Both the position numbers and the translations under genes were made by a program. Of a stretch of 34,237 nt of DNA, positions 8,256 through 15,807 are shown one piece after another. Where the stretch lies: contig CAJTVR010000016.1 in NCBI GenBank assembly GCA_910580075.1, forward strand, positions 1,236 to 35,472, in the 5' to 3' direction. The number at the start of each line of letters is the position of its first letter. The stretch's first letter is position 1. Source of the DNA: an uncultured Eubacterium sp. Its GTDB lineage: Bacteria > Bacillota > Clostridia > Lachnospirales > Lachnospiraceae. The notes beneath the pieces were generated by a model, which made no database searches, was not told the DNA's origin, and was given only the letters and a program-made list of their open reading frames with translations.

Positions 8256-8723
8256 ATGACTACAAGCGAGATTTTAAAAGAACTCCGTATCAAAAACGGC
8301 CTTACCCAGGATGAAATGGCGGAAAGATTTAACGTCACCTGCCAGGATGTATCACGCTGGGAAAACGGCGAAACGGCACCGGATATTGAGACTTTAAAGC
8401 AGATTTCCACAGCATGCAATATTTCCGTCAGCACGCTGCTTTGCAGCCCCAGGAAACTTTACTGCCAGTGCTGCGGCATGCCTTTAAATGATACGAACAT
8501 CAGCAGAGAACCGGACCGCAGTTTCAATGAAGACTACTGCAAATTATGTTATTATAACGGAACTTTTACTTACAAAAATATGGATGACCTAATCAGCTTT
8601 TTAACCACCCACATGTCCAGCAAAGATTTTCCGCCAGATCAGGCCAGACTGTATTTCTCCGAAGCCATTCCAAGGCTCCGCTACTGGCAGCAAAAGCAGG
8701 ATACCCAGAAAACAGAACACTGA
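8256..8723 (+). CDS. XRE-family regulator with C-terminal zinc-ribbon domain
   Basis: 155 residues. Residues 5-62 form a helix-turn-helix XRE domain (LRIKNGLTQDEMAERFNVTCQDVSRWENGETAPD). Residues 70-106 form a zinc-ribbon (C70-x-CC73 and C95-x2-C98 with GMPL between), of the putative zinc-ribbon type often seen after XRE domains in Clostridia. ATG at 8256 follows AGGAGG by about 9 nt. It probably binds DNA and reads metal or redox state through the cysteines; the target is unknown. A palindrome upstream suggests autoregulation. It stands alone between the M56 gene and a repeat region, and its 3' end converges on the DUF368 gene. Confidence 0.85.
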   Translation: MTTSEILKELRIKNGLTQDEMAERFNVTCQDVSRWENGETAPDIETLKQISTACNISVSTLLCSPRKLYCQCCGMPLNDTNISREPDRSFNEDYCKLCYYNGTFTYKNMDDLISFLTTHMSSKDFPPDQARLYFSEAIPRLRYWQQKQDTQKTEH

Positions 8724-8761
8724 AATCCCCTGGCAAAAAGCTGAAAATCCCTGATATTTTA

Positions 8762-8900
8762 CTTGATACAAAGACTTTGGAGCTGTCACACTAAGCAAAA
8801 CATTATTTTGCTTGATACAAAAACTTTGGAGCTGTCACACTAAGCAAAACATTATTTTGCTTGATACAAAGACTTTGGAGCTGTCACACTAAGCAAAACA
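8762..8900. repeat. 49-bp tandem repeat, 2.8 copies
   Basis: Units at 8762-8810, 8811-8859 and a partial 8860-8900 are nearly identical (one G/A difference seen). Each begins CTTGATACAA and contains TTTGGAGCTGTCACACTAAG. The last unit is the left arm of a long hairpin. No open frame of note crosses the array. Confidence 0.93.
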
Positions 8901-8977
8901 TATACAAGAAATAGTATAAAAGAATGATTCAAGCCATCTATATCTTGTATCAATTTTCTTAATGCGACAGCCCCAAA
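8874..8977. mobile_element. MITE-like long hairpin / possible IS end remnant
   Basis: The arm 8874-8897 (TTTGGAGCTGTCACACTAAG...) pairs imperfectly with 8954-8977 (...CTTAATGCGACAGCCCCAAA). A second inner stem (8902-8909 with 8943-8950, perfect over 8 bp) extends it, leaving a loop of about 25 nt. The GGGGCTGTCGC-type end resembles insertion-sequence terminal inverted repeats, but I cannot name a family. It lies between convergent genes and could also act as a bidirectional terminator. The stretch 8978-9045 shows nothing else. Confidence 0.6.
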
Positions 8978-9045
8978 AACTAAAAAACCCAATTGTTTCG
9001 CTTCTTATTTCTGTTCCGCTCTTTCATCCGGATTACAGCAGTTTA

Positions 9046-9921
9046 TCAGATTTCCCGTACATCTTTGATCTTCTGCATCCCCAGGATCACCGCTCCGCCG
9101 ATGATAAAAAACAAAATATTAAATGTCTCAGCTGAAAGCGCAGCCTGCGGCGTATCCAGCGTTTCCGGTCCTTTTATAACCGCATATACAGATCCTGCCA
9201 TCAGCCCGATAATCAGATAAATTGTCTGAGGGCGAAACCTCTCAAGTGCTGCACGGATCAGCTTAACAACGCTGAAAATCCCTGTCAGTATCCCGCACCC
9301 GAAAATAAATACCGTCGGTAATGCTGCAAAATCAAAATGAAGGATATCTTTAATAGCTGTAACAACCGGCAGATACAGCCCCATAATCAGCAGCAGCGTA
9401 GAACCTGAAATACCCGGCAGCACCATTGCTGAGATTGCAACTGCTCCTGCCAGAAATACATAGATGCCAAGTCTTAGATTCAGATGTTCCAGATTCATGC
9501 TGCTGCCGCCAGAAACCGGATTAAAATAAGTAATCGCACAAACAGCTGCCGCGCCAATCAGAAAAAACAGCGCTGCACTTTTATTAGAACAAAGCGCCTC
9601 TTTTTCTTCCCGGACAACAATCGGTATCGCCAGCAGGATAAACCCGATAAACATAGAGCTGACTGCATAAATATGAGATTCAAATATACTCGCCAGCACC
9701 AGTACCGCCAGCACCATTCCGAATGCCCAGCCAATCCCCAGCCTGAATAAAAAAAACAGCGCCTTCTTTTTCTTCTCTAATCCTCCCCGCATCAAATCAT
9801 CAATTGAAGTAATAAACTGGTCATAAAAACCGAGCAGAAATGCAATCGTCCCGCCCGAAACACCTGGCACACTGTCTGCCAGCGCCATGCAAAATCCTCT
9901 GATAAACTGTATGATATACAT
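9046..9921 (-). CDS. popT: DUF368 polyprenyl-phosphate transporter (PopT-like)
   Basis: A 291-residue polytopic membrane protein with the family signatures near the start (RGFCMALADSVPGVSGGTIAFLLGFYD) and again in the second half (VLPGISGSTLLLIMGLY), an internal pseudo-repeat typical of DUF368. Family members were identified as transporters that return undecaprenyl phosphate to the inner leaflet for reuse in wall and surface-polymer synthesis. ATG at 9921 has GAGG about 9 nt upstream. It lies 120 bp downstream of hisC on the same strand; a functional link to hisC is not obvious. It could share the carrier lipid pool with the GT2-YfhO pair at the left end. Confidence 0.85.
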   Translation of the reverse strand: MYIIQFIRGFCMALADSVPGVSGGTIAFLLGFYDQFITSIDDLMRGGLEKKKKALFFLFRLGIGWAFGMVLAVLVLASIFESHIYAVSSMFIGFILLAIPIVVREEKEALCSNKSAALFFLIGAAAVCAITYFNPVSGGSSMNLEHLNLRLGIYVFLAGAVAISAMVLPGISGSTLLLIMGLYLPVVTAIKDILHFDFAALPTVFIFGCGILTGIFSVVKLIRAALERFRPQTIYLIIGLMAGSVYAVIKGPETLDTPQAALSAETFNILFFIIGGAVILGMQKIKDVREI

Positions 9922-10041
9922 TTTAAACCTCTTTCTTCCTTGAAAATAGCAGCTATTGATCCAAAGCCAGAGCCGCCTCTCCTGCCTGCAAACACCCCTA
10001 AGCTGTGACCCTGTTCCTATTTTTATACAGCAGGAAATCCC

Positions 10042-11112
10042 TCAGACCCTGGATGTTCTCTTTACATACTCCCGCAGAAAATCCAGCAGCGTATCCATTT
10101 CTTCATCCGTCCCTATCGTTATCCTCAGGTAATTATCAATTCTCGGCTTTTGAAAATACCTCACATAAATATTTTGTTCTTTCAGCGCCTCAAACAGCTC
10201 TTTCGCCGGTATTTCAGGATGCGTCACAAACAAGAAATTGCTCTGGCTGTCGCCTGATACAAATCCAAGTTTTCGGAATTCCCCTTTCATGCGCTCTCTT
10301 GTTGTTACAATTTTATGGATCGTTTTCTTAAAATATACCTCATCCGCCAGGGCTGCTGAACCGGCCAGTATCACAGGCTGGCTCAGTGTATAAGAATTAA
10401 ATGAATATTTCACATCATTTAAATACCTGATTAAAGCCTCGCTGCCAATCGCATATCCGATACGCAGTCCTGCCAGTGACCTGGATTTTGAAAACGTCTG
10501 CACGACAAGCAGGTTTTCATACCGGTCAGTCAGTGCCAGTGCTGATTTTCCTCCAAAATCAATATATGCTTCATCTACAATCACAATTACATCCTGATTA
10601 TATTTTAAAATTTCTTCAATATCAGCAAGACTTTCCAGTTCCCCAGTCGGCGCATTGGGATTCGGAAAAATAATGCCTCCGTTTTGCCTGTGATAATCCT
10701 GGCTGCGTATTCGAAAATGCTCATCTAAAGGCACCTTTTCATACGGTATCCGAAACACATCTGCCCACACCTCATAAAACGAATACGTAATATCCGGAAA
10801 CAAAATCGGTTTTCCAGAATTGAAAAACGTCAGAAATGCCATTGCCAGCACATCATCTGATCCGACTCCGGCAAATACCTGCTCCGGCTTTACCCGGTAA
10901 CGCTTTGCCAGCGCCTGAATCAGGCTTTTAGCTTCCGGGTCCGGATACAGACGCAGCTGATCTGCATCAAAGGAATACAGGCTCTCTGCCACACCCGGTG
11001 CCGGCGGATAAGGGTTTTCATTCGTATTGAGTTTAATCATATGCTGTCTGTCCGGCTGTTCTCCTGGTACATATGGAATTGTTTTCCTTATATTATTTTC
11101 CCACGGTTTCAT
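10042..11112 (-). CDS. hisC: Histidinol-phosphate aminotransferase
   Basis: 356 residues, the usual length for HisC. It belongs to the fold-type I PLP aminotransferases: substrate-loop NTNENPYPPAP near the N-terminus, FPNPNAPTG, VDEAYIDFGG, and the PLP lysine in TFSKSRSLAGLRIGYAIG. The enzyme converts imidazole-acetol phosphate and glutamate to histidinol phosphate in histidine synthesis. Other class I/II aminotransferases (aromatic, CobD-like) are related, but the combination fits HisC best. No other his gene is in the window, so it is an orphan copy. ATG at 11112 follows a GAGGATG-type site. Upstream is a 471-bp region with stem-loops. Confidence 0.85.
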   Translation of the reverse strand: MKPWENNIRKTIPYVPGEQPDRQHMIKLNTNENPYPPAPGVAESLYSFDADQLRLYPDPEAKSLIQALAKRYRVKPEQVFAGVGSDDVLAMAFLTFFNSGKPILFPDITYSFYEVWADVFRIPYEKVPLDEHFRIRSQDYHRQNGGIIFPNPNAPTGELESLADIEEILKYNQDVIVIVDEAYIDFGGKSALALTDRYENLLVVQTFSKSRSLAGLRIGYAIGSEALIRYLNDVKYSFNSYTLSQPVILAGSAALADEVYFKKTIHKIVTTRERMKGEFRKLGFVSGDSQSNFLFVTHPEIPAKELFEALKEQNIYVRYFQKPRIDNYLRITIGTDEEMDTLLDFLREYVKRTSRV

Positions 11113-11583
11113 CTTTCATGTCATCCTCTTTTCCATTCATAGTATTTCATAATATAGAAGTAATCCAGCATACTTTACTATATTTCAGCGGAAAAGTAAA
11201 TATTGTTCTTTATGAAAATTAAAAGCGGGAAGGAAATGAATAATTACCCGAACGCTGGGAAGAGACATTTTTTCCTTTTTCTGTGACTCTGGAGAACTGT
11301 TAGAAATTCTTAATTTTCTGCTTCATTTCCAGGATTTGGGGCTCTCTGCCTGCCGCAATCCAAATACCCTCAAGCCCCAAAAGGTGCCTGCCTGTGCCAA
11401 AACATAAAGCATGCCAGAACGTCAGGGCATCAGGCACCGCAGCTGCTAAGTGCCTATAAATGCAGAAAAAAATGCACAGGATAAGTGAACACACTGTATC
11501 CCGTACATAATTTTCTTAAAGCTGCTGCTTTTAGTATTTATCACTTACAGCTGCTGCAAATATCACCTATGCAGTCTGTTTTC
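11113..11583 (-). other. Structured intergenic region between galT and hisC
   Basis: No gene seen. Two inverted repeats are clear: 11335-11343 with 11373-11381 (9 bp, perfect) and 11383-11390 with 11431-11438 (8 bp, perfect). Inside the second, ATGCC and GGCAT form a further small stem. On the minus strand the second hairpin is followed by TTTT, so it may end galT transcription, or the set may be a leader RNA of hisC. I see no T-box or known riboswitch core. The 16-mer at 11406-11421 recurs at 5598-5613. Confidence 0.5.
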
Positions 11584-13128
11584 TTATTCGTTTACGGCTG
11601 CAATAAATTTTACAAATGCCTTCCGGCCTTCTTCTGTACACTTATACACTCCGGCATCTTCCAAAACCTGCTGAAATACAAGCCCGATTTCCGTATTAAC
11701 AATTCCGTCAATATTCGAAGCATCTATCTGTGTCCCGTTTTTATCATATTTTGCCCGGAACTCATCCACCCAGTCTGCATGCTTTTCTAATACTTCGTCA
11801 GCGCGGATATCGGCTCCGTCCAGTATCGCTTTCTTTAACTGTGCCATTTCATCTTTCAGTCTGGCTGGAAGCACGGCAAGACCCATTACTTCAATCAGGC
11901 CGATATTTTCTTTTTTAATATGGTGCAGATTCGCATGCGGATGATATACGCCAAGCGGATGCTCGTCTGTCGTGATGTTATTGCGCAGCACAAGGTCCAG
12001 TTCATATTTTCCATCCCGCTTTCTGGCAATCGGTGTAATTGTATTGTGCGGCTCACCGTCCGTTTCTGCAAAAATAAATGCATCTTCGTCCGTATATCCG
12101 CGCCATTTCAGCAGAATTTTATCTGCCAGCTCTACCAGACGCTCCTTTTGTTCTGAAGCAATCCGGATCACAGACATCGGCCATTTTACAATTCCGGCTG
12201 ATACGTCTTCAAATCCCGCAAAGCTGATTTCCTGTTCCACCAGAGCTTTTGCCATCGCAAATTCATAGCGGCCGCCCTGGAAATGGTCATGGCTTAAAAT
12301 AGACCCTCCTACAATTGGCAGATCTGCATTCGATCCTACAAAATAATGCGGGAACTGCTCTACAAAATCCAGTAATTTCCCAAATGCTGCCCGTTCGATT
12401 TTCATTGGTGTATGCAGGGAATTAAATACAATACAGTGCTCATTATAATATACATATGGCGAATACTGGAAATACCAGTCACTGTTATTAATGGTAACCG
12501 GAATAATCCTGTGATTCTGCCTTGCCGGATGATTCACACGGCCTGCATAACCCTCATTTTCCTTACATAGCAGACATTTCGGATAGCCGCTCTGCTTTGC
12601 CAGTTTTGCAGCCGCAATTGCTTTCGGGTCTTTTTCCGGTTTGGATAAATTAATGGTAATATCCAGCTCCCCAAATTCTGTATCTGCGATCCATTTTAAA
12701 TCCTTTTTAATGCGGTATCTGCGGATATAATTTGTATCACAGCTTAATTTATAAAAATAATCCGTTGCCTTACGTGCATCGTCTTTATATAAGTCCTGAA
12801 ATCTGCGAATCACTTCGCTCGGTCTTGGTACAAGCACACTCATGATTTTAGTATCAAACAAATCACGGTATACTATGCTGTCCTCTTTCAAAATGCCCTG
12901 TTCATGCGCATAATCCATCATTTGGGTTAAAATATCTTCCAGCACATCTTCTGCAGTTTCCTGAGTCATCTGCGGCTGGTTTTCATATGCTTTTACCGCT
13001 TCATCATCCAGCTCATCCAGCCCAAACAGTTCCAGCAGGCGGTTGATTGTATACTGTTTATCTTCGGCCCTGATCAGGCCTGTTGCGAGGCCATAGTCTG
13101 TCAGTTTTAAAATATTTTCCTGGATCAT
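11584..13128 (-). CDS. galT: UDP-glucose-hexose-1-phosphate uridylyltransferase (class II GalT)
   Basis: 514 residues, the length of the Firmicutes-type GalT, which is longer than the E. coli enzyme. Supporting motifs are GGSILSHDHFQGGRYEFAM, the NSLHTPMKIER segment, the cysteine pair in PKCLLCKENEGYAGR, and HPHANLHHIKKENIGLIEVMGLAVLPARL. It exchanges UMP between UDP-glucose and galactose-1-phosphate in the Leloir pathway. GGAGAATAT precedes ATG at 13128. It lies 114 bp downstream of galK on the same strand, so the two likely form one operon, with a 19-bp palindrome in the gap. No galE or galactosidase is in the window. Confidence 0.95.
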   Translation of the reverse strand: MIQENILKLTDYGLATGLIRAEDKQYTINRLLELFGLDELDDEAVKAYENQPQMTQETAEDVLEDILTQMMDYAHEQGILKEDSIVYRDLFDTKIMSVLVPRPSEVIRRFQDLYKDDARKATDYFYKLSCDTNYIRRYRIKKDLKWIADTEFGELDITINLSKPEKDPKAIAAAKLAKQSGYPKCLLCKENEGYAGRVNHPARQNHRIIPVTINNSDWYFQYSPYVYYNEHCIVFNSLHTPMKIERAAFGKLLDFVEQFPHYFVGSNADLPIVGGSILSHDHFQGGRYEFAMAKALVEQEISFAGFEDVSAGIVKWPMSVIRIASEQKERLVELADKILLKWRGYTDEDAFIFAETDGEPHNTITPIARKRDGKYELDLVLRNNITTDEHPLGVYHPHANLHHIKKENIGLIEVMGLAVLPARLKDEMAQLKKAILDGADIRADEVLEKHADWVDEFRAKYDKNGTQIDASNIDGIVNTEIGLVFQQVLEDAGVYKCTEEGRKAFVKFIAAVNE

Positions 13129-13160
13129 ATATTCTCCTTTCCCAAATCTTGTTTATTATA

Positions 13161-13179
13161 TTTAAATATTATATTTAAA
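13161..13179. promoter_or_regulatory. 19-bp perfect AT palindrome in the galK-galT gap
   Basis: TTTAAATAT-T-ATATTTAAA is a perfect inverted repeat about 35 bp before the galT start, in an AT-rich stretch. It could be an operator or part of a second galT promoter. No protein can be assigned. Confidence 0.4.
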
Positions 13180-13242
13180 CCAGTACTTCCGTCCAAATCC
13201 ATCCTATTCATCCACGATTTTTAAGCCAGGCTCCAGGGTATG

Positions 13243-14409
13243 TTATGCCAGCCTGGACGGACCGTCTCCGATTTCTACCACATAAAAATCACCCGGATAG
13301 CCAATCTTTTCTTTATATGCCTTTCCTACTTTTTCAATAAACGTGTCAACCGCTTCATCCTTTACAATGCTTACCGTACAGCCGCCAAAGCCTGCTCCTG
13401 TCATACGTGAACCGATTACGCCGTCAATCTTCCATGCCTCTTCCACCATTGTATCCAGTTCTTCACCAGTTACTTCGTAATCATCACGTAAAGATACATG
13501 AGAAGCATTCATCAGTTCTCCAAACAGTTTTACGTCATTATTTTTAAGCGCTTCCACAGCCTTTAATGTTCTCTGGTTTTCATAAACTGCATGTTTTGCG
13601 CGTTTTACGCGTGTTTCATCTTTAATGGCACTTTTATACTGCTCAAACTGCTCCTCTGTCAGATCTCCCAGTGTTTCAATACCGACTGTTTCCTGGATTT
13701 CTGCCAGTGCTGTCTCACATTCACTGCGGCGCTCATTATATTTAGAGTCCCCCAGCCCGCGCTTTTTGTTTGTGCATGAAATTACGATTTTGGATCCTTT
13801 CATCTCTAAAGGTGCATATTCGTATTTCAGTGTCGCCGTATCTAAAAATACCGCATGGCCCGCTTTTCCCATTGCAATCGCAAACTGGTCCATAATACCG
13901 CAGTTTACTCCGTTAAAGTTGTTTTCCGCATACTGCCCGATTAACGCAAGATCCTGATTGGACACTTCAAATCCAAACAAATCTTTTAATATGTACCCGG
14001 TCAGTACTTCTACCGATGCAGAAGAAGAAAGCCCGGAACCATTTGGAATATTGCCAAACAGCATCAGATCCATGCCATGCTCCGTCTTCATGCCCTTTTT
14101 ATCAAAAGCCCAGATTACACCCTTTGGATAATTCGTCCAGTCAGCTTTTTTTTCTGCTTTCAGCTGGTCTAAAGAAGATTCAATCACCCCTAAATGTTCA
14201 AAGTTCATTGAATAAAAACGCAGCTTGTTATCTTCTCTTTTTCTGACTACGCCATAAGTACCAATTGTCAGCGCACATGGAAATACATGGCCGCCGTTAT
14301 AGTCTGTATGCTCGCCTATCAGGTTTACGCGGCCTGGCGCAAAATAGACCCGGATATCCCCCTCTTTCCCAAAAATCTCCTTAAATTTTGCTATCAGTTT
14401 TTCCTGCAT
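13243..14409 (-). CDS. galK: Galactokinase
   Basis: 388 residues, full length. GHMP-kinase family motifs are clear: the galactokinase signature GRVNLIGEHTDYNGG near residue 30, the ATP-binding GSGLSSSASVEV, NCGIMDQFAIAMGK, and the C-terminal MTGAGFGGCTVSIV. It phosphorylates galactose to galactose-1-phosphate, the substrate of the GalT encoded downstream. GAGAGGAAAAG lies just before ATG at 14409. The first gene of a galK-galT operon; the 5' region contains a small dyad (TGGAT-TTGT-ATCCA near 14450) that could be a LacI-type operator, without firm support. Confidence 0.96.
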   Translation of the reverse strand: MQEKLIAKFKEIFGKEGDIRVYFAPGRVNLIGEHTDYNGGHVFPCALTIGTYGVVRKREDNKLRFYSMNFEHLGVIESSLDQLKAEKKADWTNYPKGVIWAFDKKGMKTEHGMDLMLFGNIPNGSGLSSSASVEVLTGYILKDLFGFEVSNQDLALIGQYAENNFNGVNCGIMDQFAIAMGKAGHAVFLDTATLKYEYAPLEMKGSKIVISCTNKKRGLGDSKYNERRSECETALAEIQETVGIETLGDLTEEQFEQYKSAIKDETRVKRAKHAVYENQRTLKAVEALKNNDVKLFGELMNASHVSLRDDYEVTGEELDTMVEEAWKIDGVIGSRMTGAGFGGCTVSIVKDEAVDTFIEKVGKAYKEKIGYPGDFYVVEIGDGPSRLA

Positions 14410-14932
14410 TTCTTTTCCTCTCTTTCTTATGATTTTTGTATTAGGTCTGGATTTGTATCCAAATTTTTATCCTGATATCAGACAGCGCATGTCACTCAGT
14501 CAGATCTGGCTCCAGATTCATCATTCATTCCTCTGCAGCCAGCCCTTTCATCTGGATTAATTATACGCAATGGCCAGACGGATTGCAATTTCCAATCGCT
14601 CTTTTACAACAATATTCCGAAAAGATGCAACAAAAAGACATCTTTGCACAGCAGTTATGACAAGCCGTCCCGCTGCAGAACGATCTGCCTGAAACAAAAA
14701 CACTGATGCTTCACAGCCTTCTAAAATGCTGCAGATTTTAAAACTGCACAAAAGGAAGCTCTTCCCATGCATGATTTTTTATTTTTTCCATAAACTTTAT
14801 TAAAACTATCTTAATATTATTTTTACCTACTTGTATGGGGAAATTCCATGTGCTATAATCCGCAGTGTGTGGATATTTTGTATGATGTATGAATGTGCCT
14901 GAAGCTTATATTCAGTTAAAGAAGGGTGAAAA
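14410..14932. other. Divergent galK / PAP2 intergenic region
   Basis: 523 bp with no supported gene. A 71-codon minus-strand frame (14557-14772) has no ribosome site or recognised domain. The left part should carry the galK promoter, which I could not define; the right part holds the PAP2 promoter at 14831-14859. Confidence 0.5.
14831..14859 (+). promoter_or_regulatory. Sigma-A-type promoter of PAP2 gene
   Basis: TTGTAT (14831-14836), 17-bp spacer, TATAAT (14854-14859), about 73 bp before the PAP2 start codon. Confidence 0.65.
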
Positions 14933-15655
14933 ATGCAAATTTGCAATAAGAAAAATCAGACTGTTTCCTTAAAAAACCTTGTGTTCCAGTACCGCCATGC
15001 GTGGATTCTGTCGTATCTGTTTATTTACCTCGCATGGTTTGCATATCTGGAACAGACTGTAACCAAAAAATTCCATATCATAACTATGCCCATAGACCTG
15101 AAAATCCCATTCTGCGAATATTTTATTATTCCTTATCTGTTATGGTTTGCATATGTGGCTTTTGGAATTTTATATTTCTTCTTCCATGATAAAACAGATT
15201 ACTATAAAATATGTACATTCCTGTTTACCGGTATGACCGTATTTCTAATAGTGTCAGCTATTTATCCAAACGGGCATTATCTGCGTCCGCTGGAATTTGA
15301 ACGGCAAAACCTGTGCACAAATCTGGTTGCCTGGCTGTATCGCACGGATACTTCCACCAACCTGTTTCCAAGCATCCATGTGTACAATTCCATTGGCGTG
15401 CATATTGCGCTGACACACAGTGAACGTTTTAAAAACCGACCGGCATGCAAGGCTGTTTCACTCGTTTTATGTGTTTCGATTATCTTATCTACCATGCTGT
15501 TAAAGCAGCATTCCGTATTCGACGTGCTGACAGCTTTCGGAATGGCAGCTGTGATGTATTATGCTGTATATGGAGAGGTTTATAGAAAAGTACTCGTTCT
15601 GATACGTACAAAAGAGCTGAAAAAAAGACTGGTTCTGCGCGGGCTCAGGCTGTAA
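14933..15655 (+). CDS. PAP2-superfamily membrane phosphatase/transferase-like protein
   Basis: 240 residues with about five or six membrane helices. The PAP2 phosphatase motifs are recognisable in diverged form: NGHYLRP (111-119), FPSIHVYNSI with Ser147-x-His149, and KQHSVFDVL with His193 and Asp197 in the HxxxD pattern. This resembles the inositolphosphotransferase/AUR1-like branch more than classical PAP2 phosphatases. It probably acts on a lipid phosphate or lipid head group at the outer face of the membrane. GAAGGGTG precedes ATG at 14933. It is a single-gene unit with its own promoter and a strong terminator. Substrate unknown. Confidence 0.75.
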   Translation: MQICNKKNQTVSLKNLVFQYRHAWILSYLFIYLAWFAYLEQTVTKKFHIITMPIDLKIPFCEYFIIPYLLWFAYVAFGILYFFFHDKTDYYKICTFLFTGMTVFLIVSAIYPNGHYLRPLEFERQNLCTNLVAWLYRTDTSTNLFPSIHVYNSIGVHIALTHSERFKNRPACKAVSLVLCVSIILSTMLLKQHSVFDVLTAFGMAAVMYYAVYGEVYRKVLVLIRTKELKKRLVLRGLRL

Positions 15656-15676
15656 CAGACAGACTGGAAAAATATA

Positions 15677-15720
15677 AACAGCAGAAAGCGGCAAAACCGG
15701 CTTTCTGCTGTTCTTTTTAT
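15677..15720. terminator. Intrinsic terminator, probably bidirectional
   Basis: A 13-bp perfect stem (15677-15689 with 15700-15712) with a 10-nt loop is followed by TTCTTTTTAT on the plus strand and preceded by an A-rich run that reads as a U-tract on the minus strand. It separates the convergent PAP2 and nadE genes. Confidence 0.92.
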
Positions 15721-15807
15721 ATTCTGACCAAAAGCGGGACTGCCGCATTTAAAACGTTCGTATAGCAGCCCCTTAAGACCCGTGTCCGCTCTTCCTTCCC
15801 CGCAAAT

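Noticed and set aside
8762..8900. 49-bp repeats as CRISPR
   Set aside because: The whole unit repeats with almost no variation and no spacers; the last unit is part of a hairpin.
10042..11112. CobD-like threonine-phosphate decarboxylase instead of HisC
   Set aside because: Length and the NENPYPPAP, VDEAYIDFGG and FSKSRSLAGLR motifs fit HisC better, and no cobalamin genes are nearby.
14557..14772. 71-codon minus-strand frame
   Set aside because: No ribosome binding site, no recognisable domain, and low-complexity content; more likely chance.
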